Source: Myxococcales bacterium (GTDB lineage Bacteria; Myxococcota; Polyangia; Polyangiales; Polyangiaceae). Taken from it: a DNA stretch of 54,293 nt. The notes under the pieces are model-generated. The model was not told where the DNA came from. It did no database searches and saw only the letters and a program-made list of their open reading frames with translations. The position numbers and the translations under genes were made by a program. Below, one piece after another: positions 7,270 through 15,119 of the stretch (positions are counted from its first letter, which is position 1; every line of letters starts with the position of its first letter). The stretch is taken from NCBI GenBank assembly GCA_003151595.1, contig PLXW01000040.1, positions 59,796-114,088 on the forward strand, in the 5' to 3' direction.

Positions 7270-9548
7270 TCGGCCGCTCCCTGGCGTTCTGTCGCCGGCA
7301 TCGATCGCGAATACGCTTCGAAGAGCCGCTCCGGAAGCAACGGCAAGTCGTCGCACGTGACGCCGAGCGCTTGCTCGATCGCCGCCGCGATCGCCGGCGC
7401 ACCTCCGTCCATCGGGAGCTCGCCGACCCCCTTGGCGCCGTTCGGCCCGCCGGAGAACGGATGCTCGACGAGGATCGTCTCGAACGGCGGCGCGTCCTTG
7501 CTCGTCGGGATCACGTAGTTCGTCATGCGGGCGTTCATGATCTTTCCGTTCTTCCACACGACGTCCTCATAGAGCGCCCACCCGATGGCCTGCAACGTTC
7601 CCCCTTCGACCTGCCCAGCGCAGAGCACGGGGTGGATCGCCTTGCCGATGTCTTGCGCGGCCCAGAAGCCGAGCACCTTCACTTCGAACGTGTCGAGGTC
7701 GACCTCGACCTCGGCGATGTCGCAGCCCCATGCGTAGCAAGGGTACGCGTCGCCGCGGTACGTCTCGTCGTCCCACTGCGCCACGACCGGCGGCTCGTAC
7801 GTCACGAGCTCGCTCACCCGCGCGCCGCGCGCCAGCAGCATCGCGTCGGCGGCGCGCGCGAACTCCTCCGGCAACGACGCAGGCCACTCTCTCTCGGCGG
7901 CGAACGCGCGCACTTGATCGCCGATCAGCTTCGCCCCGCGCGCCACGATCGATCCCACGACCATCACCGTGCGCGACGCCACCGTCGGCCCCGAGTCGGG
8001 GACCGCGCTCGTACTCGGCGTCTCGAACGCGATGCGATCCATCGGCACGCGCGCCGCGTCGGCGGCGAGCTGGCGGAAGACGGTCTCGGTCCCCTGCCCG
8101 ATGTCGGTCGACGCCGTGCGAATGCGGAGCCGCCCGCCGGTCTCCAGATCGATCCGCACTTTTCCTTTGAGCCGTCGCTCGCCCGATCCGGTGAACCCCG
8201 CGCCGTGGAGGAACACGCTGGCGCCGATCCCGCGACGCACGCGCGATCGCCCGTCGGCCCCCTTCGCTTCGCCCGGCCTGTCGTACGCCGCGCGCTTCGC
8301 GTCGTACCTGCTCGCGGCCATGGCGCGCGACACGCACTCGTCGACCCCCACGCTCTCGCGCAGCACCTGGCCGGTCACGGTCGTCGACCCGACCGCCATC
8401 GCGCGCTCGCGCTTCCACGCCAGCGGCTCCTTGCCGAACTTCGCCGCGAGTCGATCCATGTGCCGCTCGATCGCCCAGATCGTTTGCGGCGCCCCGAACC
8501 CGCGGAACGCTCCGTTCGGCGGCGTGTTCGTCGCCACCGCGACCCCTTCGATGCGCGCGTGCTTCCAGCGATACGCCCCGGCCGCGTGCAAGATCCCGCG
8601 CGACAACACGACCGGCGTGAGCGTGACGTAGGCGCCGCCATCCATGAGGCACTTGATGTGCACCGCGACGAGCTCGCCGTCCTTCGTGCACCCCGTCGTG
8701 ACGTCGACCCGCGCCGGATGCCGCTTCGTCGTCGCCTCGATGTCTTCCTTGCGCCCGTAGATCATCCGCACGGGCCGCTGCGTCGCCTTCGCCAGGAGAG
8801 CGGCGTGCGCGGCGATGACGCTCGGGTACTCCTCTTTCCCGCCGAACCCGCCGCCGGTGACCGCCTGCGTGATGTGCACGCGATCGCCCTCGAGCCCGAA
8901 GGCGTACGTGATCGCCTTGTGCACGTAGTACGGGCACTGGAGCGAGCCCGTGATGTGCACGCCGTTCGAGTCCCACCACGCGACCATCCCCTGCGGCTCG
9001 ATGTAGAGCTGCTCCTGGTGATGAACGCGGTAGCGCCCGGAGAGGACGACGTCGCAGCGCGCGAGGATCTTCTCGATCGGCTCCTTCAGCTCGTGCTCGA
9101 TGACGTAGCGCTTCTGGACGTTGTCGTCTTTGTAGATGACCACGCGACGATCGAAGGCGTCGTCGAGCGTGAGCACTGGCGGGAGCGGCTCCACGTCGAG
9201 CGTGATCGCGGCGAGCGCGTGTTGAAGGCGAACGGGATCCTCGCAGGCGACGAGCGCGACCGGTTCGTAGCAGTGGCGAATCTGACCGTGCGCGAGGATC
9301 GGCTGGTCCGCCTCGATGAGCGCGACGGTGTTGTGCGGGACGTCTTCGTGCGTGAGGACGGTGACGCCGCTCCAATCGAACTTCGGATCCTTGCGGATGC
9401 CGCGCAGCGTTCCGCGCGCCACATCGCTTCGCACCGTGCCGCCGTGAAGCGCGCCGGGGACGACGTAGTCGTCGATGTACATCGCCGTGCCGCGGACCTT
9501 CCCCGGACCATCGACGCGCGGCACGCTCTGACCAACGAATGAAGCCAA
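7266..9548 (-). CDS. Xanthine dehydrogenase family molybdopterin-binding catalytic subunit
   Basis: A complete 760-residue large subunit. Key motifs are GGGFGGKEEYP (Moco binding), GAFRGFGAPQ, DIGQGTETVF, AGQVEGG and GAKGVGELP with the catalytic Glu near the C-terminus. The start is TTG at 9548, preceded by GGAG in GGAGAGGGTGGCAG at good spacing. No ATG or GTG gives a sensible N-terminus nearby, and the protein begins with the expected Gly/Pro/Asp-rich a/b hammerhead. It overlaps the [2Fe-2S] gene by 4 nt. With the FAD and [2Fe-2S] subunits it forms a cytoplasmic heterotrimeric hydroxylase of purines or related heterocycles. XdhC and a MocA-like protein upstream are its maturation factors. 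Exact substrate unknown. Confidence 0.93.
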   Translation of the reverse strand: MASFVGQSVPRVDGPGKVRGTAMYIDDYVVPGALHGGTVRSDVARGTLRGIRKDPKFDWSGVTVLTHEDVPHNTVALIEADQPILAHGQIRHCYEPVALVACEDPVRLQHALAAITLDVEPLPPVLTLDDAFDRRVVIYKDDNVQKRYVIEHELKEPIEKILARCDVVLSGRYRVHHQEQLYIEPQGMVAWWDSNGVHITGSLQCPYYVHKAITYAFGLEGDRVHITQAVTGGGFGGKEEYPSVIAAHAALLAKATQRPVRMIYGRKEDIEATTKRHPARVDVTTGCTKDGELVAVHIKCLMDGGAYVTLTPVVLSRGILHAAGAYRWKHARIEGVAVATNTPPNGAFRGFGAPQTIWAIERHMDRLAAKFGKEPLAWKRERAMAVGSTTVTGQVLRESVGVDECVSRAMAASRYDAKRAAYDRPGEAKGADGRSRVRRGIGASVFLHGAGFTGSGERRLKGKVRIDLETGGRLRIRTASTDIGQGTETVFRQLAADAARVPMDRIAFETPSTSAVPDSGPTVASRTVMVVGSIVARGAKLIGDQVRAFAAEREWPASLPEEFARAADAMLLARGARVSELVTYEPPVVAQWDDETYRGDAYPCYAWGCDIAEVEVDLDTFEVKVLGFWAAQDIGKAIHPVLCAGQVEGGTLQAIGWALYEDVVWKNGKIMNARMTNYVIPTSKDAPPFETILVEHPFSGGPNGAKGVGELPMDGGAPAIAAAIEQALGVTCDDLPLLPERLFEAYSRSMPATERQGAAE

Positions 9549-9603
9549 CTGCCACCCTCTCCCGCTGCTCGTAGAAAGAGCGCACTCTAGCCGCGAAATA
9601 GGC

Positions 9604-10197
9604 TCAGGCGAAGCGTGGCGGTGCGCCTGTGATCGCGGTCACGACCTCGGGGGTGTCGAGGTCGACCGCGATGCTCGCGTCGTTCACATCGACCCGAACG
9701 CGGCGGGAGCCGAGCGCAGCGAGCACATCGCGCAAAGGACGCGGCGCGTCGGAGGCGAGGACGTGGGCACGGAGCACGACGGGATGGCCACCCTTGGCCT
9801 CGTAAAGAGGTGTCGCCGCGTCGGCTTCTTCGCGAACGGCGGCGACGAGTCGCCCGATCGTCTCGAGGCTCGCAGGCCAGGCGTCGACGGGCGTGATCAC
9901 GATCACGTCGTCGGCCGATGGCGCGAGCGCGCGCATCCCGATCGCCAGGGACCCCGCGGGATCCGGCGCACCCGAGACCGCGACCTCCGCATCATCCGCA
10001 AACACCGCGCGCGCCGCGATCTCCGCGCGCGTCACGATCACGACGCGACCGCACCCCGCCTCACGCAATCGACGCGCATGCACGCGCGCCAGCGGCTCGC
10101 CCTCGATCAAGAGCAGCGCCTTCGGTCCCCCCATTCGCGTGCCGGCGCCGGCCGCGAGGACGATCGCGCTCAGACGCTCTTCGGCTTTCGTCGCCAC
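9604..10197 (-). CDS. mocA: MocA-like molybdenum cofactor cytidylyltransferase (NTP transferase)
   Basis: A 197-residue MobA-like nucleotidyltransferase. IVLAAGAGTRMGGPKALL near the N-terminus is the NTP-binding signature, and VIVITPVDAW holds the metal-binding Asp. In this family the enzyme attaches CMP to molybdopterin, making the MCD form used by many xanthine dehydrogenase-type enzymes. The open frame extends upstream to 10677, but that stretch lies inside xdhC and is Arg-rich shadow. GTG at 10197 gives a normal N-terminus, overlapping the end of xdhC by 28 nt. A 55-nt gap separates it from the catalytic subunit gene. Function is inferred from the signature and position; a GMP-transferring MobA role is less likely here. 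Confidence 0.8.
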   Translation of the reverse strand: MATKAEERLSAIVLAAGAGTRMGGPKALLLIEGEPLARVHARRLREAGCGRVVIVTRAEIAARAVFADDAEVAVSGAPDPAGSLAIGMRALAPSADDVIVITPVDAWPASLETIGRLVAAVREEADAATPLYEAKGGHPVVLRAHVLASDAPRPLRDVLAALGSRRVRVDVNDASIAVDLDTPEVVTAITGAPPRFA

Positions 10198-11009
10198 GCG
10201 ATCATCTCCGCCGCGATCGCCACCGCGATCTCGTCGGGCAACCGCGCGCCGACGTCGACCCCGATCGGCATGCGCACCCTTGCGCGGTCGTCTTCGCTGA
10301 ACCCTTTGTGCTCGAGCCGATCGCGCGTCCGTTGCGCCTTCGCTCGGCTCCCGACGCCGCCGACGAAGGCGAACCCGCGCGAGAGCGCCCACTCGATCAC
10401 GTCCTGGTCGAGCGCGTGATCGTGCGTCATGACGAGCACCGCCGAGTGCTTCGGAAAGGCGCGCCCGATGTCGTCGTAGTCCCCCACGACGCAGGTGACG
10501 CCGTCGAGTCTTCCGGGACTCCCCCACGCGTCGCGCGCATCGACCACCGTGACTGCGAATCCGAGCTTGGCCAGCATCGGCGCGCACGCCGTCGCCACGT
10601 GCCCGCCCCCCACGACGAGCATCGGCGCCAGCGCCTCGACCGGCTCGAGCATCACGTCGAGCGACCCGCCGCAGCACATGCCGAGCTCGGCGCCCAGCTT
10701 GAAGCTCCGCACGTCGTGCTTGGGGCGATCCGAAGCGAGCATCTCGTGCAGCGCGGCGAGCACTTCGCGCTCGACCGCGCCTCCGCCGACCGTCCCCACG
10801 CAGGCTCCGTCTTCGCCGACGAAGAGCTTCTGCCCCGGCGTCCCCGGCGCCGATCCATGACGCGCGACGACGGTTGCCAAGGCGCCGCGCACCCCGTGAC
10901 GCCCGCGCTCGACCGCGACCTCGAGCACGCGCAACGCGTCCGCCGGTTGAGGCGCAAGCGGCTCCGCGTTCGGCACGGGCACGCGGACGAGATGAACGGG
11001 CTTGGCCAC
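10170..11009 (-). CDS. xdhC: XdhC-type molybdenum cofactor insertion/sulfuration protein
   Basis: A 279-residue protein with both XdhC/CoxI parts. The N-terminal domain has VARHGSAPGTPGQKLFV, GTVGGGAVE and the MCCGGSLDVML Cys-Cys motif. The C-terminal Rossmann domain starts with MLVVGGGHVA and contains MTHDHALDQ and GGVGSRAKA. XdhC binds sulfurated Moco and delivers it to the apo large subunit. Start GTG 11009 is chosen for its sensible N-terminus; GGGAGG lies about 13 nt upstream, a little far. It is the first gene of the minus-strand operon and divergent from glgC across 61 nt, where the promoters must lie. Confidence 0.9.
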   Translation of the reverse strand: MAKPVHLVRVPVPNAEPLAPQPADALRVLEVAVERGRHGVRGALATVVARHGSAPGTPGQKLFVGEDGACVGTVGGGAVEREVLAALHEMLASDRPKHDVRSFKLGAELGMCCGGSLDVMLEPVEALAPMLVVGGGHVATACAPMLAKLGFAVTVVDARDAWGSPGRLDGVTCVVGDYDDIGRAFPKHSAVLVMTHDHALDQDVIEWALSRGFAFVGGVGSRAKAQRTRDRLEHKGFSEDDRARVRMPIGVDVGARLPDEIAVAIAAEMIAWRRKPKSV

Positions 11010-11070
11010 GCGGTCAGTGTATCCTCCCTTGCCTTCGCGCGCCCACCTCCCGTCTCCTCGACGATCTCCC

Positions 11071-12360
11071 ATGGCCCCCTTCGCCACCAACTTCGATCCC
11101 AGCCAAGTCCTCGTCATGATCCTCGCCGGCGGCGAAGGGCGAAGGCTCGCGCCGCTCACCAACGATCGCGCGAAGCCCGCGGTGCCGTTCGGCGGTCGCT
11201 ATCGGATCATCGACATCGTCCTGTCGAACTTCGTCAACTCCGGGCTCTTCCGCATCAAGGTGCTCACGCAATACAAGAGCGCGTCGCTCGAGGAGCACAT
11301 CGCGCGCGTGTGGCGACTGTCGCCGATCCTCGATCAGTTCATCGAGGCCATCCCCGCGCAGCAGCGCACCGGCAAATCGTGGTTCAAGGGGTCGGCCGAC
11401 GCCGTCTACCAGTGCCAGCACGTGATCACCGACGAGCGCCCTGACATCGTCGCCATCTTCGGCGGCGACCACGTCTACAAGATGGACGTCCGTCAGATGA
11501 TCGAGTCGCACGTCGAGCGAAAGTGCGACGCCTCGGTCGCCGTCATCCCGGTTCCGAAGGCGCAGGCCAACGAGTTCGGCGTCATCGAGATCGACGACCA
11601 CGGGCGCATCATCGGCTTCCACGAAAAAGATCCCAACGCGCCGACGATGCCCGGCAACCCGGACATGTGTCTGGCCTCGATGGGCAACTACGTCTTCCAG
11701 ACGAAGGCGCTCATGGAGCAGCTCAGTCGCGACGCCGGCAGCGAAGAGAGCAAGCACGACTTCGGTCACGACGTGCTCCCGCGCATGGTCGAGAAGGGCT
11801 TCTCGGTCTACGCCTACGACTTCGCGACGAACTGCGTCCCCGGCGAAGACGAGCACGGGCGCGGGTACTGGCGCGACATCGGCGCGGTCGACGCGTACTG
11901 GCAGGCGCAGATGGATCTCATCGAGATTCATCCGCACTTCAATCTCTACAACTCGCGCTGGCCCATTCGCACCGGCGTCACGCACGACCCGCCCGCGAAG
12001 TTCGTCTTCCGCGACGAGGTACACGCGCGCGTCGGGATCGCGACCGACTCGCTCGTGAGCCACGGGAGCATCATCTCCGGCGGGCGCATTCACCGCAGCG
12101 TTCTCTCCGTCGGGTGCCGCATCAACTCGTTCAGCGAGGTCGAGGAGAGCGTGCTCTTCGAGAACGTGCGCATCGGACGTCACGCGCGGCTTCGGCGGTG
12201 CATCGTCGACAAGGACGTCGAGATCCCGCAAGGCTCGGAGATCGGTTTCAACCTGGAGGCCGACAAGAAACGGTTCCATGTCACCGAAGGCGGCATCGTC
12301 GTCATCCCCAAGCGCGCGAAGCTCGAACAGACGAGCGACCTCGAAGAGCTCGACGGCTGA
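11071..12360 (+). CDS. glgC: Glucose-1-phosphate adenylyltransferase (ADP-glucose pyrophosphorylase)
   Basis: A 429-residue protein. ILAGGEGRRLAPLTNDRAKP is the nucleotide and allosteric-loop signature, followed by PFGGRYRIIDIVLSN and FGGDHVYKMD. The C-terminal part is a left-handed beta-helix region with hexapeptide-like repeats (SHGSIISGG, VGCRINSFSEVEESV, FENVRIGRHARLRRCIVDK). It makes ADP-glucose for glycogen synthesis in the cytoplasm. Length equals the usual 420-430 residues. ATG 11071 gives the normal start; upstream in-frame codons are shadow. No other glycogen gene lies beside it, so it is a stand-alone gene here. Confidence 0.95.
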   Translation: MAPFATNFDPSQVLVMILAGGEGRRLAPLTNDRAKPAVPFGGRYRIIDIVLSNFVNSGLFRIKVLTQYKSASLEEHIARVWRLSPILDQFIEAIPAQQRTGKSWFKGSADAVYQCQHVITDERPDIVAIFGGDHVYKMDVRQMIESHVERKCDASVAVIPVPKAQANEFGVIEIDDHGRIIGFHEKDPNAPTMPGNPDMCLASMGNYVFQTKALMEQLSRDAGSEESKHDFGHDVLPRMVEKGFSVYAYDFATNCVPGEDEHGRGYWRDIGAVDAYWQAQMDLIEIHPHFNLYNSRWPIRTGVTHDPPAKFVFRDEVHARVGIATDSLVSHGSIISGGRIHRSVLSVGCRINSFSEVEESVLFENVRIGRHARLRRCIVDKDVEIPQGSEIGFNLEADKKRFHVTEGGIVVIPKRAKLEQTSDLEELDG

Positions 12361-12427
12361 GACGCGCGGGCGACGCCCAAAAAACCGAGACGCGGGGCGA
12401 GATGCGCTAGCGTTAGCGGTGAAGTCG

Positions 12428-13168
12428 ATGGGGCGCACCATCATCGTGGGAGACGTTCACGGGTGTCGGCGCGAGCTCGAGCAGCTGCTCGATCGGGTCG
12501 ACTTCTCGGCGGGCGACAAGCTGGTCTTCGTGGGCGACCTGATCGCGCGCGGCCCCGATACGCTCGGCGTGCTCGACGTGGCACGAACGACGGGCGCGAT
12601 CGTCGTGCGCGGAAACCACGAGCAGAAGCTGCTGGCGTGGCGTGAAGCGCGGATGTCGCGCCTGCGCGGAGAAGCCGCGCGCGAAGTGAAGCTCGGGCCC
12701 GTGCACGAGAAGGTGTCGCGCGCGCTCAGGCCGGTCGACTGGTCGCTGCTCGAGACCTCGCCGCTGTGGCTCGACTTGCCGGAGCACGGCGCGCGCGTGG
12801 TTCACGCCGGAGTGCAGCCGGGCGTGGCGATGGATCGCACCAAGCCGTCGACGTTCCTGCGCATCCGCACGGTGCGCGTCGACGAGCGAGGCCGCGGGCA
12901 CGACGTCTTGTGGGGCGCGCGGTACGCGGGGCCGCCGCACGTCATCTTCGGGCACAACGCGGCGCCGGGGCTTCAGCTGCATCGCTGGGCGACGGGGCTC
13001 GATACCGGCTGCGTCTACGGCGGGCGACTCACGGCGATGGTACTGGCCGATCACGCGCGCATTCCGCTGGCGTACGCCGCACGTCGCGCTCTCCTCGTGT
13101 CGCAACCGGCCGCGCGCGTGTACTTCGTCCCGGCGCACGCGAAGAATCGCGCGCGCGACGTCGCGTGA
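12428..13168 (+). CDS. PPP-family metallophosphoesterase (diadenosine tetraphosphatase or protein phosphatase type)
   Basis: A 246-residue protein with all PPP metal-site motifs in order: GDVHG (residues 8-12), GDLIARGPD, RGNHEQ, VVHAGVQPG and FGHNAAPG. This pattern fits ApaH-like and PrpA/PrpE-type enzymes that hydrolyse dinucleoside polyphosphates or phosphoproteins. The start is ATG 12428; an in-frame GTG at 12419 is an alternative, and neither has a clear ribosome site. It is followed by a Rieske gene whose GTG overlaps its stop codon, so the two are probably translated together. The fold is certain, the substrate is not. Confidence 0.88.
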   Translation: MGRTIIVGDVHGCRRELEQLLDRVDFSAGDKLVFVGDLIARGPDTLGVLDVARTTGAIVVRGNHEQKLLAWREARMSRLRGEAAREVKLGPVHEKVSRALRPVDWSLLETSPLWLDLPEHGARVVHAGVQPGVAMDRTKPSTFLRIRTVRVDERGRGHDVLWGARYAGPPHVIFGHNAAPGLQLHRWATGLDTGCVYGGRLTAMVLADHARIPLAYAARRALLVSQPAARVYFVPAHAKNRARDVA

Positions 13169-13593
13169 GCGATCCTGGTCTAGACCGGGTCGCGCTCACC
13201 GGCGATCAGGCGCGCGCGGTGCGCGAGGGGCGATGGGTGCGCGTCGATCTCGGCAAGTGGGTCGAGCTGGCGATCGGTCGCGCGAAGAGCGCGCTCGTGG
13301 GGACCGCGCGGGGAGCCAACGGCGAGAAGGCCGTCATCGCCTGGGCGAACGCCTGCCTCCATCAGCCGACGCCGCTCGACGTCACGAGCGATCCGGAAGA
13401 GATCGCGCCCGGCGTCCGCGCCGCGCCGATGGACGACGACCGGATCCACCTCCTCTGCCACTCGCACGGTGCGCTCTACCGCACGCGCGACGGCTACTGC
13501 GTGAGCGGCCCGTGCATCGGCCAGAACCTCGTTTCGCTGGAGGTCATCGACATCGAAAGCACGATCACGCTCATCCTCCCGATCGAGGAGTGA
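13165..13593 (+). CDS. Rieske-type [2Fe-2S] domain protein
   Basis: A 142-residue protein. The cluster ligands are visible as CLH (AWANACLHQ) and CHSH (LLCHSHGALY), the C-x-H plus C-x-x-H arrangement of Rieske ferredoxins, followed by the family's GYCVSGPC turn. There is no signal peptide or membrane segment, so it is probably a soluble electron carrier or a small subunit. About 35 residues lie between the two ligand pairs, longer than the usual 15-17, because of an inserted DVTSDPEEIAPG loop. The GTG start overlaps the phosphatase stop (GTGA). No oxygenase gene is adjacent, so its partner is unknown. Confidence 0.8.
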   Translation: MSDPGLDRVALTGDQARAVREGRWVRVDLGKWVELAIGRAKSALVGTARGANGEKAVIAWANACLHQPTPLDVTSDPEEIAPGVRAAPMDDDRIHLLCHSHGALYRTRDGYCVSGPCIGQNLVSLEVIDIESTITLILPIEE

Positions 13594-13615
13594 CGTGCGG
13601 TAGCATCGCGATTCC

Positions 13616-14317
13616 GTGGCACGTCCCCGCAAAGATCCCGAGGCCAAGCTCCTAGGTCTGTTGAAGCCGCAGCCCGTGCGTCCATCGGACGTACCGCCTG
13701 CGCCCGACGCGACCGCGAAGAAGCCGGCGAAGCGAAAGCGCCGCGCGCCGCCGACGATCGAAGTGCGCCGCATCCATCGCCGCGATCTCAACGCGGTGTG
13801 GGAGTTCGTGAAGCTCTCCTTCCGCGACGTGAACCGCGCGACCGTCGAGTACCAGCGCCCGCGCAGCAAGCAGCGCTTCCTGGAGACGTACGAAGAAGAG
13901 GGGGTCGAGCAGCTCCTCTTCACCGTCGATCGCAAGATCGTCGCGTACACCGAGTGCACGTACGAGATCGTCGGCAAGGACACGTGGGTGAACCCCGCGT
14001 ACTTCGAGCGACGCGACATGCGCCCGCTCTACGTCGAGGAGCTCGCCGTGCATCCCGATTGGGGTGGGCGCGGCGTCGGATCGTTCGTCCTCGAGCAGCT
14101 CCAACACCTCGCGCGCGTTCGCGGCCTCACGCACCTCGTGCTCGAAGTGGCGGAGAACAACGAGCACGCGCTCGGCTGGTATCGAAAGCGCGGTTTCCGA
14201 AAGCTCGACGCGGCGATCTTCCTCGCGCAGAGCGTGATCAGCGAGCCCGAGCTGTTGCCGCCGAGAGAGCTCCCTCCGCGCGAAGACGGATCGAGCGGCG
14301 CCATCGACGGCGGCTGA
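13616..14317 (+). CDS. GNAT-family N-acetyltransferase with basic N-terminal tail
   Basis: A 233-residue protein. Residues 1-45 are Lys/Arg/Pro rich (KKPAKRKRRAPP) and look disordered. Residues 48 to about 205 carry the GNAT fold, with VEELAVHPDWGGRGVGSFV as motif A (acetyl-CoA pyrophosphate loop) and NEHALGWYRKRGF as motif B. The GTG start lies 22 nt after the Rieske stop. The target is unknown; a basic tail might bind nucleic acid or ribosomes, but this is speculation. A hairpin followed by T residues lies just downstream, so this is probably the last gene of its unit. Confidence 0.85.
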   Translation: MARPRKDPEAKLLGLLKPQPVRPSDVPPAPDATAKKPAKRKRRAPPTIEVRRIHRRDLNAVWEFVKLSFRDVNRATVEYQRPRSKQRFLETYEEEGVEQLLFTVDRKIVAYTECTYEIVGKDTWVNPAYFERRDMRPLYVEELAVHPDWGGRGVGSFVLEQLQHLARVRGLTHLVLEVAENNEHALGWYRKRGFRKLDAAIFLAQSVISEPELLPPRELPPREDGSSGAIDGG

Positions 14318-14349
14318 AGCGTTCGGGGGAGCGCTCCCATCGCTTTTTC
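14318..14349 (+). terminator. Probable rho-independent terminator after the GNAT gene
   Basis: Outer arms AGCG (14318-14321) and CGCT (14341-14344) surround the perfect palindrome GGGAGCGCTCCC and are followed by TTTTT. It begins at the base after the stop codon. Stem plus T-run fits an intrinsic terminator. Confidence 0.55.
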
Positions 14350-14417
14350 TCGAGCGCCCCCTGTCGTGCGCGAGGAACGCGACACACCTTGCTCTGCGGA
14401 AGAGGAAGGAGGTCGTC

Positions 14418-15110
14418 ATGCCATCGATGATTCACGACTTCGATCTGTCGGAACGAGCATCGGTCGAGCTCACGGCGGCCGGTTCGGTCGCCGACGTCAT
14501 GATCTCGGCAGCTGCCGTCTTCGCCGCTCTCACCGGGCTCTTCGGGCTGGTCCCCATCGCCACGGCGGCGTGCGCGACGCTCGCGATCGGCGCCGCGCTC
14601 CTGTTCGAGGGGGGCGCCATCGGCGCGCGCTTCGCTCCGAGCCTCAAGCACCGCGAAGAGGACTCGCTCACGAAGGGGGACGTCCTGGGGGGAATCACGG
14701 CAGACTTCATCGCCGGAATTGCCGGGATCGTCTTCGGCGCGCTGGCGCTCGGGGGTATCGCGCCGATGCCGTTGATCGCCACGGCGGTGCTCGTCTACTC
14801 CGCCGCCCTCCTCATCGGATGCGCTGCGCTGGTGCATGCGACCACGACGTTGCGCGACGGAGTCGCTCTCCCGTCCACGAGGGCGGACACGGTTCTGCTC
14901 GCAGCGGGCGCTCAGCTCGTGGTCGGGATCGTCGCGTTCGTGCTGGGGTTCCTCGCGCTCCTGGGCGTCGCCTCGATGACGCTGATGCTGGTGTCGCTCT
15001 TGCTCATCGCGATCTCGCAGCTCGCGAGCGGGATGGCGCTGGGGTCGAAGATGGTTCGAATGCTCAGGACCCGAGGGCAGGCCGAGCCGGTCACGTTCAA
15101 GGACGCCTGA
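14418..15110 (+). CDS. Hypothetical six-helix inner-membrane protein
   Basis: A 230-residue protein with about six hydrophobic segments (near residues 28-50, 52-75, 92-115, 118-142, 158-182 and 184-208), separated by short charged loops such as KHREEDSLTKGD. No enzyme or transporter motif is recognised. The two halves look alike (Ala/Gly/Leu-rich hairpins preceded by a charged loop), suggesting an internal duplication. The start ATG 14418 has a strong ribosome site (GGAAGGAGGT). It lies after the terminator of the GNAT unit and converges with the lipoprotein gene at 15120, leaving 9 nt between stops. Function unknown. Confidence 0.75.
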   Translation: MPSMIHDFDLSERASVELTAAGSVADVMISAAAVFAALTGLFGLVPIATAACATLAIGAALLFEGGAIGARFAPSLKHREEDSLTKGDVLGGITADFIAGIAGIVFGALALGGIAPMPLIATAVLVYSAALLIGCAALVHATTTLRDGVALPSTRADTVLLAAGAQLVVGIVAFVLGFLALLGVASMTLMLVSLLLIAISQLASGMALGSKMVRMLRTRGQAEPVTFKDA

Positions 15111-15119
15111 CGCGCGCGC

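Noticed and set aside
7371..9542. Long plus-strand open frame opposite the Mo-hydroxylase catalytic subunit
   Set aside because: The minus strand has complete family motifs; the opposite frame shows Arg/His/Asp-rich composition typical of antisense in GC-rich DNA.
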